Shown: positions 8,576 through 18,753 of the stretch, piece after piece
Position numbering within the stretch: the first letter of the stretch is position 1
How the letters are laid out: the number at the start of each line of letters is the position of its first letter
From: JBBRBB01 sp963830175
GTDB lineage: Bacteria > Bacteroidota > Bacteroidia > Chitinophagales > Chitinophagaceae
Assembly (NCBI GenBank): GCA_963830175.1
Contig: CAWHKV010000004.1
Coordinates: 1 to 64,000 of the forward strand
Direction: 5' to 3'
DNA length: 64,000 bases
Position numbers and translations under genes: made by a program
Notes under the pieces: model-generated
Databases searched by the model: none
What the model was told of the DNA's origin: nothing
The model's input: only the letters and a program-made list of their open reading frames with translations

Positions 8576-9299
8576 AGCCATTATTATTGATGACGAAAGG
8601 TTAGCAAGAGCAGAATTACGTAAACTGCTGGCAGCATTTTCTGAAATAGAAATTATAGATGAAGCTGCGCATGCAGATGAAGCTATTCAAAAAATTGAAT
8701 TACATCATCCTGACCTTATTTTTTTAGATATACAGATGCCGGGGAAAACAGGCTTTGACATGCTGGAAGAATTGGAAAGAATTCCACATGTAATTTTTAC
8801 AACAGCGTACGACGAATATGCTTTAAAGGCATTTGAAGTAAATGCACTCGATTATTTATTAAAACCCATTGAACCCAAACGCTTAACCGATGCCATTCAA
8901 AAATTGCAATATGAACTGTCTAAAGATAACGTGGGAGCAGGAGGTTTTATAAATCGCGGACCGCTTACCGAACTAGATCAGGTATTTGTGAAGGACGGTG
9001 AGAAATGCTGGTTTGTAAAGTTGGGCGAAATCAGGTTGTTTGAAAGTGTAGGCAATTATGCCAAAGTGTTTTTTGGAACAAACAAACCCCTTATATTAAA
9101 ATCGTTAAATGCACTCGAAGAAAGATTAGATGACAAAGTGTTTTTTCGTGCAAACAGAAAACATATTGTAAACCTGAGGCTAATAGACAAAATAGAACCT
9201 TATTTCAATGGTGGCTTATTGGTTGAATTGAAAGGAGGGGAGAAGATCGAGGTCAGCCGCCGGCAAACGGTAAAGTTTAAAGAAATGATGAGCTTCTAA
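8565..9299 (+). CDS. LytTR-family response regulator
   Basis: A two-domain DNA-binding regulator of 244 residues. The receiver domain (about 1-120) has the acidic pocket IIIDDE (D9, D10), phosphoacceptor D55 in LIFLDIQMPG, a switch threonine in FTTAYDEYA, and the lysine in LLKPI. The LytTR domain (about 140-244) includes FVKDGEKCWFVKLGEIRLFESVG in pieces and ends RRQTVKFKEMM. It overlaps the kinase gene by 11 bp. LytTR proteins bind direct repeats at target promoters; no targets are evident here. Confidence 0.94.
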   Translation: MNIKAIIIDDERLARAELRKLLAAFSEIEIIDEAAHADEAIQKIELHHPDLIFLDIQMPGKTGFDMLEELERIPHVIFTTAYDEYALKAFEVNALDYLLKPIEPKRLTDAIQKLQYELSKDNVGAGGFINRGPLTELDQVFVKDGEKCWFVKLGEIRLFESVGNYAKVFFGTNKPLILKSLNALEERLDDKVFFRANRKHIVNLRLIDKIEPYFNGGLLVELKGGEKIEVSRRQTVKFKEMMSF

Positions 9300-9306
9300 T
9301 ATAAAA

Positions 9307-9331
9307 AAAGCCCCGTAATTCGGGGCTTTTT
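9307..9331. terminator. Bidirectional terminator between convergent genes
   Basis: AAAGCCCCG (9307-9315) and CGGGGCTTT (9321-9329) form a perfect 9-bp stem with loop TAATT. A-rich and T-rich flanks serve the LytTR gene on one side and the T9SS gene on the other. Confidence 0.92.
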
Positions 9332-9346
9332 GGTGGTGCAATGTTT

Positions 9347-10957
9347 TTATTGCTTTAAAAATCTGGCTGATTGATTACCGCCGTTTCCTTCTTTATTAAT
9401 CACATAATGCCCATTAGGAATAGCACTAATATCTATTATTTGAGATGCAGTGTTGTTTGTGTTGATTGTTCTCTTAATCCAAACTTTGCCATGTATATCA
9501 ACTATTGAAAGCGACGCGTTTCCGCTGTTTGCCGGTAACGAAACATTAATATAATTATTAGCCGGGTTCGGGAAAATTGATAACGTCTTTTTGGCAATTA
9601 CATTTTCTAATGCAGGCTGGCTTGAACATAGTGTAGTTATAGATGGTGTAACACTCACCAGTTTGTAGGGTGTTTCATTTAACCTTGTATCAACGGGTGT
9701 AACAGGGGCAACTTTTATTTGGGCCTTGCCGTCTCTTGCGCTCATAATGCTTCCGCGAATTTCGGATCCACTGCAGACATTTTCTCCTACGGGAATCTTG
9801 TAAAAATTCGGGTATTTGCTTCCAACGCTAAATTGGTCGTTTAGCATTAAGTAATGTGCATTGTTTAATGTTGACAACCCTAAAACTCCTTTCGCATTAT
9901 TTCCTTTAATAATGTTTGCAGATAATAAATTTCCGTTTCCATCCAACTTAACAAGATATGGCGAAACCGTGGTGCCTTTAATGCTAATGCAACCGATAAG
10001 CAGGTTTTTATTAGCATCTTCAATTATGGTGTTGGGACGATCATCATCAGCATTTTTAACCAGCTTAGACCACCTTGGAATAAAGTGCCTGTCAACCTTA
10101 AATGTCCATATTGAAAAATTCCCAACATAACCGCTCGTGCCCGAAACTGCAAAGCCTCCATCAGAGGTAGCGCATGCTGCCTGAATAAAATGCAACCCAT
10201 TTTCTGTATTTAGCCTGAACTGATGCGTTTTAACACAAGACCCATCCGCGGGATTTATAAGTGAAATATTCGCAGCTGTTTTTTCACTTACTCCACCTTT
10301 TCCGATTGAGCCCTGGTGAACCATTACTATTCCTTTTTCTGATTCAAACATATTTACCACCCAGCGGCGATAACCTTTGTTGTCAAATAAATTAGACCAG
10401 GTGATCTTACCTGTTGCATCAAATTTTGTAAGGTGACAATAACTGTTTGAAATAAACCCAGGTTCGGTATATGTTCCACCAACAACCACGCTGCCATCAC
10501 TCAGGGCAAGCAAGCTGTTGGGAATAAGGTTAGAGCCATAATCTACATAACTATTCCATAATAAGCGGCCACTGCTGCTTACCTTAATAACAACCATTCT
10601 TGAGTTCATTTCGTAGGTCGAAAAATCAAGAAAATATTCCGACGCAGCTACCAGGTAACAACCATCCAGGGTTTCAACAGCTGTCATCCCGTTTTGCTGA
10701 ATGTCTCCATTTAGCGCTTTACTCCAGATTATATCTCCAGAGGTATTCACCTTTGAAATTTGCAGGGCGTTTGATGAAAATTCGGTTGGGTTATAATCAC
10801 CAATTAATAGCAGGTTGCCATCTGTTGTGTTAATAACAGTTCGATAGTTAAGTGCCGTACCGGCAGCATACTCTTTTCCAAATGCAGGTTGTGCATTTCC
10901 TGCTTTGCAGATCAATAACAAATAAATAAACAAACAAGCGTAGATATTTCTTTTCAT
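9347..10957 (-). CDS. Secreted T9SS cargo protein with beta-propeller-like repeats
   Basis: About 536 residues from MKRNIYACLFIYLL (a clear signal peptide ending near GNAQ); a longer GTG-started frame exists to 11002 but the signal peptide marks the true start. The body has repeated W-containing strands such as IWSKAL, LLWNSY, ITWSNLF and PRWSKL, as in propellers with a DGG..V.G pattern. The last about 75 residues are a T9SS type A sorting domain (SIFPNPANNYINVSL, ending SARFLKQ), which directs export across the outer membrane and anchoring. The function of the body is unknown. Confidence 0.85.
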   Translation of the reverse strand: MKRNIYACLFIYLLLICKAGNAQPAFGKEYAAGTALNYRTVINTTDGNLLLIGDYNPTEFSSNALQISKVNTSGDIIWSKALNGDIQQNGMTAVETLDGCYLVAASEYFLDFSTYEMNSRMVVIKVSSSGRLLWNSYVDYGSNLIPNSLLALSDGSVVVGGTYTEPGFISNSYCHLTKFDATGKITWSNLFDNKGYRRWVVNMFESEKGIVMVHQGSIGKGGVSEKTAANISLINPADGSCVKTHQFRLNTENGLHFIQAACATSDGGFAVSGTSGYVGNFSIWTFKVDRHFIPRWSKLVKNADDDRPNTIIEDANKNLLIGCISIKGTTVSPYLVKLDGNGNLLSANIIKGNNAKGVLGLSTLNNAHYLMLNDQFSVGSKYPNFYKIPVGENVCSGSEIRGSIMSARDGKAQIKVAPVTPVDTRLNETPYKLVSVTPSITTLCSSQPALENVIAKKTLSIFPNPANNYINVSLPANSGNASLSIVDIHGKVWIKRTINTNNTASQIIDISAIPNGHYVINKEGNGGNQSARFLKQ

Positions 10958-11078
10958 GATTTGGTTTTGGCCAAAGTATACAAAAGAAGAAAAAGATAAC
11001 ACTTGTTATTTTCAGGAAAATTTACATATTTAAAAAATTCATGTAATTTTTTAGGGTAATGGCTTACATACGTGGCAT

Positions 11079-11105
11079 AAAAAAGGTCTGTATTTAATTA
11101 CAGAC
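11079..11105 (-). terminator. Terminator after the GGGP synthase gene
   Basis: GTCTGTA at 11086-11092 and TACAGAC at 11099-11105 form a perfect 7-bp stem. On the minus strand it is followed by a run of six T (11079-11084 as A on the plus strand), 24 bp past the gene end. Confidence 0.8.
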
Positions 11106-11128
11106 GTTCAGATTTGTTCAATAATTTT

Positions 11129-11884
11129 TTAAACAGTAACTGCCCCCGAATGTATGGCATCGCTCATTTCTTTAAGCAATGAAATATCTTTTTCAATAGC
11201 GTTACCAACAACAATAATATCGGCTCCGGCGCGGCAATTTAGGTATGCTTTTTCGGGGGTTGTAATACCTCCGCCTGTAATCAACGGAATTTCAATACTT
11301 GAAGATACCATTTCTATCATGTGTTCAGAAAATGGCTTTTTGGCTCCGCTTCCTGCATCCATAAAAATGAGTTTCATACCAAGCATTTCACCGGCCAATG
11401 CAGTACACATGGCAACTTCGCTTTTATCTGAAGGAATAGGTGCAGCGTTAGAAATATAAGAAACAGTAGTGGGTGCACCACCATCAATTACCATATAACC
11501 GGTAGGCATTATTTCCAGTCCGCTTTGTTTTACGAAAGGAGCACTTATTACATGCTGTCCAATTAATAATTCAGGATTTCTGCCGGATATAAGTGATAAA
11601 TACAAAAGTGCATCAGCGTATTTACAAACCTGTGATGGTGCCCCGGGAAATAGAATTACCGGGATATTGCAAGATGCTTTTATCTGTTGAATGCATTCAT
11701 CTAAATTGTTGGATATAACCAGGCTTCCGCCAACGAAAAAATAGTCAACACCGGAATCAACAGCTAGTTGTATTAACTGGTCGGTTTTAGCAATATCAAC
11801 CTTGTCAGGGTCAATTAGCACGGAGAATGACTTTTGACCTGACCTTTTTCTTTCTGTTATCTGGTGATAAAGCTTGTGCTTCAT
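11129..11884 (-). CDS. Geranylgeranylglyceryl phosphate synthase family protein
   Basis: This TIM-barrel prenyltransferase of the GGGPS/PcrB family joins a prenyl diphosphate to sn-glycerol 1-phosphate, the first ether-lipid step in archaea; related enzymes are known in Bacteroidetes. The 251 residues start at MKHKLYHQ (11884). Phosphate-binding and core motifs are visible: FSVLIDPDKVD, FFVGGSL, VILFPGAPSQ, GYMVIDGG, IFMDAGSGAKKP, ITGGGITTPEKA and ADIIVVGNAIE. The protein is complete. A hairpin terminator follows. The lipid product in this organism is not shown by the sequence. Confidence 0.9.
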   Translation of the reverse strand: MKHKLYHQITERKRSGQKSFSVLIDPDKVDIAKTDQLIQLAVDSGVDYFFVGGSLVISNNLDECIQQIKASCNIPVILFPGAPSQVCKYADALLYLSLISGRNPELLIGQHVISAPFVKQSGLEIMPTGYMVIDGGAPTTVSYISNAAPIPSDKSEVAMCTALAGEMLGMKLIFMDAGSGAKKPFSEHMIEMVSSSIEIPLITGGGITTPEKAYLNCRAGADIIVVGNAIEKDISLLKEMSDAIHSGAVTV

Positions 11885-12271
11885 GCAATTATTAAATGGT
11901 GCTTGTTGCAAAAATGCAAAAAACTTTTGGCATTAATAGCATAAACCTAAAAATTACTTGTGTTACTGGTATAACCCAATTGTTTAAAAAAGCCTATGAT
12001 TTGGGGGGATGGATATCAGATTAATTTTAAACTGTAATTTTATAGTCAGCGCTGATTTATATACCTGAATTTTACTTGAAAGTACGAAAAAATTATATAA
12101 AACACTGCCTGAAAGGGTTTTCAAAAATGACCGTTTCCTTTTCCACATCTTGTGCATATTTACAGGATGGTTTTTCCATGGCATAGGGATATTTTCGTTT
12201 TCCGCTAAATGTTTTTAGAACATTGCCAATGATCTGAAAATCCAATTGCTAAACATTAAATTTTACCGAAA
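11885..12271. other. 387-bp intergenic region upstream of nrdJ, no gene seen
   Basis: An AT-rich spacer between the divergent GGGPS and nrdJ genes. No convincing frame, tRNA or hairpin terminator was seen. A cobalamin riboswitch was looked for, because the downstream enzyme uses B12, but no B12-box-like sequence was recognised by eye. Confidence 0.5.
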
Positions 12272-15200
12272 ATGCCGAAAGCAAACCATGCACTTAAATT
12301 CCAGCGCCGCTTTACCCGCGAAGACGTTACCCCATTCGATCAGTTTGAGTATGATTACCGTACAAGCGTAATCAAAAATCCCACCGGGGAAACGGTTTTT
12401 GAAATGACCAATGTAGAGGTTCCAAAACAATGGAGCCAGATTGCTACAGACATCATTGCTCAAAAATATTTTCGTAAGGCAGGTGTTCCCCAGGAAGATG
12501 GCACTCTGGGCAGGGAAACTAGTGCCAGGCAGGTTGCACACCGAATGGCTAATTGCTGGAGGGTTTGGGGTGAAAGATTCGGTTATTTTAATTCTGAAAA
12601 AGACGCGAAGATTTTTTATGATGAGCTGGTTTTTAGCATTTTAAACCAGGCTTGCGTACCAAACAGTCCCCAATGGTTTAATACAGGGTTATACGATTCA
12701 TATGGCATTACCGGAAAGCCACAGGGGCATTATTTTGTAGACCAAAATGATGGGGAATTAAAAAAATCTACCAGTGCTTACGAACGTCCCCAGCCTCACG
12801 CCTGTTTTATATTAAGCGTAAATGATGATTTGGTAAATGAGGGTGGCATTATGGACTTGTGGATCCGAGAAGCAAGGATTTTTAAATATGGTTCAGGTGT
12901 GGGTACCAATTTTTCTTCTATTAGAGGAGAAGGCGAAAAGTTAAGTGGTGGTGGCACATCAAGTGGATTAATGAGCTTTTTGAAAATTGGTGACAGGGCA
13001 GCGGGTGCCATTAAAAGTGGCGGTACTACAAGAAGTGCGGCAAAAATGGTTTGCCTTGATCTTGACCATCCGGAAATTATGAAGTTCATCAACTGGAAAG
13101 TAGAAGAAGAAAATAAAGTAGCTGCATTGGTTTCTGCGGGTTATGATAACAATTATGAAGGTGAAGCATACCTGACTGTTTCAGGTCAGAACTCAAATAA
13201 TTCGGTACGAATACCAAATGAATTTTTCAAAGTATTAGAAGAAAATGGCGATTGGGAACTAAAGGCAAGAACAGATGGCAGGGTGATGAAAAAAATTCCT
13301 GCCCGTGAAGTTGTGGAACCAGATTGAATATGCTGCATGGCGTTGTGCTGATCCCGGAACACAATACGATACAACAATTAACGAATGGCATACCTGCCCG
13401 CAAGGTGGGCGCTATCAATGCCTCTAATCCATGCAGCGAATACATGTTTTTAGATAACACTGCGTGTAACCTGGCAAGAGCCAACCTGATGAAATTCTTT
13501 GATGTAGAAAACAACAAATTTGATGTTGAAGGTTTTGAATACACCTGCCGTTTATGGACCGTAGTATTAGAAATTTCTGTACTTGATGGCACAATTTCCG
13601 ATCAAGAGAAGTGGCACAATTATCTTACGATTACAGAACCCTTGGTTTAGGATTTGCAAACCTTGGCACCATGTTAATGGTAAGTGGTATTGCTTATGAT
13701 AGTGAAAAAGCACGGGCTATTGCCGGCTTCGATTACAGCTATAATGACCGGAGTTGCTTATAAAACATCTGCCGAAATGGCTGCGTTTCTAGGAGCATTT
13801 CCACAATACGAAGAAAATAAAGACAGACATGTTGCGTGTAATGCGTAATCACCGCGCTGCTGCTTATGATGCAGAAGAAGCTTATGAAGGTTTAAGTGTT
13901 AAGCCTGTGGGCATCAACTCAAAATATTGTCCTGATTATTTGTTGAACTGCCGCCTACACAATGCATGGGATGATGCAGTGCAAATGGGAGAGAAATACG
14001 GCTACCGCAATGCACAAACAACTGTAATTGCACCCACCGGCACAATTGGACTGGTAATGGATTGCGATACTACAGGTGTTGAACCAGACTTTGCGTTAGT
14101 GAAGTTTAAAAAACTTTCAGGTGGCGGGTATTTCAAGATCATTAATCAATCAGTTCCGGCTGCTTTAAAAAAGCTAAACTATTCTCAACGCGAATCAGAT
14201 GCTATCATCAAATATGCGGTAGGTTCAGCGAGTTTTGAAGGGGCGCCTTCCATTAATCCGCAAACATTAAGTGAAAAAGGATTTATTTCCGAAGAAATTC
14301 AAAAACTTAATAATGCGGCTAAGGCGGCATTCGAAATAAGTTTTCTGTTCAACAAATTTATTTTAGGCGAAGCTTGTTTGGAAAGACTTGGTTTTAGTGA
14401 AGCGCAATATAATGACTGGAACTTCGACCTGTTGTCATCCCTTGGTTTTACGGATGAGCAAATAGATGCTGCCAACGATTATGTATGCGGAACTATGACC
14501 ATTGAAGGAGCGCCTTACTTGAAAAATGAGCACCTTTCAATCTTTGATTGTGCAAATAAATGTGGCAAAAAAGGAGAGCGGTTTATTCATCCTACAGGTC
14601 ATATTAGAATGATGGCAGCATGCCAGCCATTTTTAAGTGGCGCAATATCAAAAACAATTAATCTTCCTTTTGAAGCAACGACAGATGAAATTGCTGAATG
14701 TTATATGCTAAGCTGGCAGTTGGGTCTTAAAGCCACTGCCCTTTATCGCGATGGCTCTAAACTTTCTCAGCCTTTAAGCACAAAATCTGGCAAAAAGAAA
14801 AAAGGTGATGAGACGAAAGAGGAAGATAAAAAAGTGGAACCTGCAGCCATTTCAGAACCACAGATCGTTGACCTGGGCAAACTATCTGTAGAAGACTTGC
14901 TCGATGAGGTTACAAAACGCATGCAGCAAAGCAGTGATACCAGTTTAAAACGCCAGTTAAGCCGGATAGTTGAAAGAAAAACATTGCCTGCAAAACGGTT
15001 GTGGATTTACACAAAAGGCAAAAATTGGCGGGCAGGTTTTATTCTTAAGAACCGGTCAATATTCGGATGGTACATTAGGCGAAATTTTTATAGATCTTGC
15101 AAAAGAAGGTTCCACTCTTACGTAGTTTAATGAACTGTTTTGCTATATGCAATTTCTGTAGGTTTGCAATATGGTGTTCCGTTAGAAGAGTTTGTTGAAA

Positions 15201-15638
15201 AATTTGTATTTACCAAATTTGAGCCTGCCGGCATGGTAGACCATCCTAATATTAAAACAACCACGTCTCTCGTTGACTTTGTTTTCCGCGCACTTGCATA
15301 CGAGTACCTGGGAAGAACAGATCTTGTACATGTAATTGATAGTCCTGAATTAACGCAGGTTAATGATGATACCACGCATGAAACCATCGGGAATGCCTGC
15401 ATTAAGCAATATGCGAATTACAGGTGGTTCACCAAATGTTTCTGCTTCGGATATTCAGCCACAGAAATTGCAGAAAACGGCAAATTCAAAAAATGACATG
15501 GGTCTGGATGCAGTAAATGCTGCAGCCAAAAATATGCAAAGTGATGCGCCTGCCTGTAATGTTTGCGGTCATATTACTTTAAGAAGTGGTACCTGTTACA
15601 AATGTTTGAATTGTGGTAATAGTATGGGTTGCAGTTAA
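12272..15638 (+). pseudogene. nrdJ: Adenosylcobalamin-dependent ribonucleotide reductase, many frameshifts
   Basis: Class II RNR reduces ribonucleotides to deoxyribonucleotides without oxygen or iron, using B12. Recognisable in order are SPQWFNTGLYDSYGI, YGSGVGTNFSSIRG, INASNPCSEYMFLDNTACNLA, APTGTIGLVMDCDTTGVEPDF, the C-terminal DGTLGEIFIDLAKEGSTL block, and a zinc-ribbon tail ACNVCGH..CYKCLNCGNSMGCS. Corrected length is about 1120 residues, normal for the family. The frame is broken near 13312, 13413, 13600, 13735, 13828, 14990, 15119, 15147 and 15405. Between lesions conservation is excellent, which favours consensus errors or very recent decay. Confidence 0.9.
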
Positions 15639-15664
15639 AAAAGAACCTTTCCCTGCATAAAGAA

Positions 15665-15697
15665 AAAATGCCGATAACCTTAGGGTTGCGGCATTTT
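15665..15697. terminator. Bidirectional terminator between nrdJ and the deaminase gene
   Basis: AAAATGCCG (15665-15673) pairs with CGGCATTTT (15689-15697); the loop contains a second small AACC/GGTT pairing. It lies between two convergent genes, with A-rich and T-rich sides. Confidence 0.88.
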
Positions 15698-15719
15698 CAT
15701 TTAACATCAAAAATTCTTT

Positions 15720-16193
15720 TTAATATAATTTTTTATTATTCATGGCTGTCCATTCTTCAAACATTTTCGCGGCTTCAGTAAAGTTAACCTGGTGCATGGG
15801 AATTTTCTTTTTACTAAAAGGAACATTTAATTCTTCATAAATAAAAAGGTCATCAAAACCAATTTGGGCAGCATCGTGTCTTGTATTGGCAAAGAAAACG
15901 CGGTCTGGTCTGGCCCAGTAAATAGCTCCGATACACATAGGGCATGGTTCGCAGGAGGTATACACATCACAACCGGTTAACTGAAAAGTCTTCATGTTTT
16001 TACATGCATCCCTTATGGCAATAACTTCAGCATGTGCTGTGGGGTCATTATTTTTTAAAACTGAATTACAGCCTGTACCAACCACCTGGTTGTCTTTTAT
16101 AATTACACAACCAAACGGTCCCCCCATTCCGTTGCGCATGCCCTCTGTTCCAATACGAATGGCTTTCTGCATAAAAGCCTCATTGCACTCCAT
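15720..16193 (-). CDS. guaD: Guanine deaminase-like nucleoside deaminase
   Basis: A cytosolic zinc deaminase of the CMP/dCMP-deaminase fold, most like bacterial guanine deaminase (guanine to xanthine). The 157 residues include the zinc and catalytic motifs TAHAEVIAI (H54, E56) and SCEPCPMCIGAIYW (C84, C87), and a C-terminal swapped segment with FDDLFIYEEL. TadA-type tRNA deaminases are the alternative, but PFGCVIIKDNQVVGTGCN and the C-terminus favour guanine deaminase. It starts 14 bp after the TIM-barrel gene upstream on the same strand, so co-transcription is likely. Confidence 0.85.
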   Translation of the reverse strand: MECNEAFMQKAIRIGTEGMRNGMGGPFGCVIIKDNQVVGTGCNSVLKNNDPTAHAEVIAIRDACKNMKTFQLTGCDVYTSCEPCPMCIGAIYWARPDRVFFANTRHDAAQIGFDDLFIYEELNVPFSKKKIPMHQVNFTEAAKMFEEWTAMNNKKLY

Positions 16194-16207
16194 GAAAAAT
16201 TATTTAA

Positions 16208-17119
16208 TTAATATCCCCATTTTTTCATTACCAGGTAGTCTGCTTTAATACTGTCTAAGGGGTCCATTCCCTGGTAAGATTCCTGTTCTACAGTCAGGTG
16301 TTTGGTTCCGCCAATTTTTACTGCTGTTTCTAAGATCTCCTTAACACCAACAACTCCTGTTCCTAATACTGTGCTTTCATAACCGCCCATTTCTCCTTTT
16401 TCACTTTTCACTTCATCCTTAACATGCATTAATTCAAACCTGCCGGGGTATTGTTTAATAATATCAAGAGCCCTGCCTCCTGCCCCATACATATTACCAA
16501 TGTCTATTTGCTGGGTAACAAGAGATGGATCGGTATTATTAAGAATAATGTCATACAATTTTTGACCGTTCAGGCTTTGGCTTATTTCAAAATCATGGTT
16601 GTGATAACCGAATTTCATCCCATGCTTTTTACAAAAGGCCCCGCACTTATTAAAAACATCCATGTAACGTAACATATCATCATAAGTCTTGCGAAGGCTT
16701 TCATCTAGCCATGGACTTACAACATATTCCTGACCAACATATGCAGCATCTGCTATCGTTTGCTTCCATTCATCCGAAAAATCTTTTTTAGATGCATCCC
16801 AGTGTGTTGGTCCCATGGTAGTGTGCCCACTTGGCATTTTTAACTCAAGATCGTTGAGAATATTTTTAAACTCTTCAGGTGAATAACCATAAAATTTACC
16901 TTCGCGGTAATTGGCATGTTCAACATTTTTATAACCAATGGCAGCTACTTTTTTTAGCGTTTCCAGGGGGTTGGCATCCATCGCATCCCTTACTGAATAC
17001 AGCTGTACACCTATTAAACCTGCTGTGTGATTTGCAGCAAAAATTTTGGACGAAAACATTGCAGAAGCGGCAACGGCCATGCTTCCTTTTTTAATAAAGC
17101 TTCTTCTTGAAGTTTGCAT
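16208..17119 (-). CDS. Exported sugar phosphate isomerase/epimerase-like TIM barrel
   Basis: The start ATG at 17119-17117 gives MQTSRRSFIKKGSMAVAAS, a twin-arginine-type signal (SRRSFI). The 303-residue body belongs to the AP-endonuclease-2/xylose-isomerase-like TIM barrels: GVQLYSVRDAM, YGYSPEEF, KFGYHNHDFE (metal-binding His region), TQQIDIGNMYGAGG, ELMHVKDE and HLTVEQESYQG. Such proteins act on sugars or cyclitols in the periplasm. The substrate is unknown. A second, diverged member lies at 17660-18608 on the same strand. Confidence 0.87.
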   Translation of the reverse strand: MQTSRRSFIKKGSMAVAASAMFSSKIFAANHTAGLIGVQLYSVRDAMDANPLETLKKVAAIGYKNVEHANYREGKFYGYSPEEFKNILNDLELKMPSGHTTMGPTHWDASKKDFSDEWKQTIADAAYVGQEYVVSPWLDESLRKTYDDMLRYMDVFNKCGAFCKKHGMKFGYHNHDFEISQSLNGQKLYDIILNNTDPSLVTQQIDIGNMYGAGGRALDIIKQYPGRFELMHVKDEVKSEKGEMGGYESTVLGTGVVGVKEILETAVKIGGTKHLTVEQESYQGMDPLDSIKADYLVMKKWGY

Positions 17120-17233
17120 AGATTTTATTTTTGGTAAAGCAATCAATTTTAAAAATAAGCATTTTATATAAGCGATTATTAGAATTGACAGAGGTCTGTT
17201 ATATAAATTGATAAAATGAAATAATTTTATAAA

Positions 17234-17659
17234 ATGAACAGGTACCTTTTATTATTTCTGATTTTTATAGGTTGTAATAATGATGATGCAGTGCAACAAT
17301 CTTTTCCGGATTCAAATAAAAGTGTACAATTAAATGATGAGGAAAAACAGGATGTTGTTTATTATAACAACGACCGGTTTAAAAATGTAACTATCAAACA
17401 ATTGTCTCCAAATACCTTTCATGTTGAAGGAAAGGCCCGTGTATTTGAAGCTGCATTCAGTTGGGTTGTTGAAGATGGTCACAATGAAATTGCCGAGGGG
17501 CACGAAATGACAGATGCAGGCGCGCCTGACTGGGGAAATTTTTCATTTACCGTAACATTAAAAAATGTGGAACAGGCAACCATTCCACATTTAATTTTAT
17601 TCGAGGCAAGTGCTAAAGATGGCAGCCGGCAATCTGAGTTAGTCGTGCCCCTTAAATAA
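17234..17659 (+). CDS. Gmad2-like immunoglobulin-domain lipoprotein
   Basis: A 141-residue predicted lipoprotein: signal MNRYLLLFLIFIGCNN with a lipobox Cys at residue 14. The rest (about 45-141) resembles the Gmad2 immunoglobulin-like domain found in cell-envelope proteins: FHVEGKARVFEAAFSWVVEDG, then GAPDWGNFSFTV and LILFEASAKDGS. It ends exactly where the convergent TIM-barrel gene would end after frameshift correction. Its role is unknown. Confidence 0.75.
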   Translation: MNRYLLLFLIFIGCNNDDAVQQSFPDSNKSVQLNDEEKQDVVYYNNDRFKNVTIKQLSPNTFHVEGKARVFEAAFSWVVEDGHNEIAEGHEMTDAGAPDWGNFSFTVTLKNVEQATIPHLILFEASAKDGSRQSELVVPLK

Positions 17660-18608
17660 TTATATAGCAGCTGCTACTTTCACTAAGAGCTCCTTAGTTT
17701 TTCTTATGCCTTCATTCTTCGCCAAGTTTTTCCCCTTCATATTCAATGCCTACGTACCCTTTAAAACCTGCCTCTTTAACAATCCGCATCATTTTATAAT
17801 AATCCGTTTCAATGCAATTGCCATTAGCATCAAAATCGTAAGTTTTGGCACTTACCCCTTTTGCGTAAGGCATCAACTCACTAACACCCACGTATCGGTC
17901 GTATTCTTCTAAACAGTTGCCACCCCAAACTTCCCCAGAATCTCTTTTAATACAGAAGTTTCCAAAATCTGGTAATGTGCCAACATTGGGTTTGTTTATA
18001 GCCTGCATTAAAGAGGCGAGCCATTTACCATTAGAGGTTACTCCGCCATGGTTTTCAACAATGATGTTTATATTTTCCTTTGCCCCATATTCACCTAAAC
18101 GGCTTAAACCATCAATGCCCGCCTGCTTAACATCATCGGGAGAACCAACGCCGAAGGCATTCACACGAATAGTTTTGCAGCCAAGATATTTTGCCGCATC
18201 AACCCATTTGTAATGGTTTTCTACAGCCTTTAACCGGGTTGCATCATCGAGTTCGGCAAGCCCGCCTTCACCGTCTATCATAATCAGGTGGTTTGTTACG
18301 CCATTGTCTTTGCAGCGCTGAAGCAATTGGTTTAAATAAGCAGTATCATGTGCTTTGTCGGCAAAGAACTGGTTAACATATTCTACCACATTAATATCGA
18401 ACTTTTGTTTTGCAATTGCAGGAAAATCGAGGTTGGTTATTTCTTTTGCAAAAAGTTGTTTATGCAGGCTCCACTCTGCAAGGGAAATTTCGAAAAACAT
18501 TTTATCGCTTGCCATTACTTTCTTGCTCGCACAGGCCGAGGCGAAAAAAGTAAATGCAGCAGCGCCTCCCATTTGGGATATAAATTTGCGACGAGATGAT
18601 GTTGACAT
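17660..18608 (-). pseudogene. Exported sugar isomerase-like TIM barrel, frameshift near 3' end
   Basis: The gene begins MSTSSRRKFISQMGGAAAF, a twin-arginine-type or lipoprotein signal (FFASACAS), and continues as a xylose-isomerase-like TIM barrel: FFEISLAEWSLHKQLF, LIMIDGEGGLA, INIIVENHGGVTSNG, GTLPDFGNFC and KGYVGIEYEGE. The annotated frame stops at 17712 after GEKLGEE. A shift there restores NEGIRKTKELLVKVAAA, the expected last helix, ending at TAA 17662-17660. The loss would cost only about 17 residues, so the protein may still fold. It is not adjacent to other sugar genes that could reveal its substrate. Confidence 0.8.
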
Positions 18609-18753
18609 AGTTACTATAATTTGATTTTGAATTAAAAATTTTCATCAACAAGATAAAAACATTCAGTTATTGTGATGAATAAAAATTACCACTTATAAAA
18701 AACATTTTATTTTAACTAAAACAATTAGTAATTTGCAGCTAAACGTATTAGTT

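Noticed and set aside
11885..12271. Possible cobalamin riboswitch upstream of the B12-dependent reductase
   Set aside because: No B12-box-like sequence or compelling conserved stem arrangement could be recognised by eye; a covariance-model search would be needed.
12272..15638. Programmed frameshifting or inteins/introns in nrdJ
   Set aside because: The breaks are single-base shifts at many unrelated sites without slippery motifs or inserted sequence, so a programmed mechanism is not credible.
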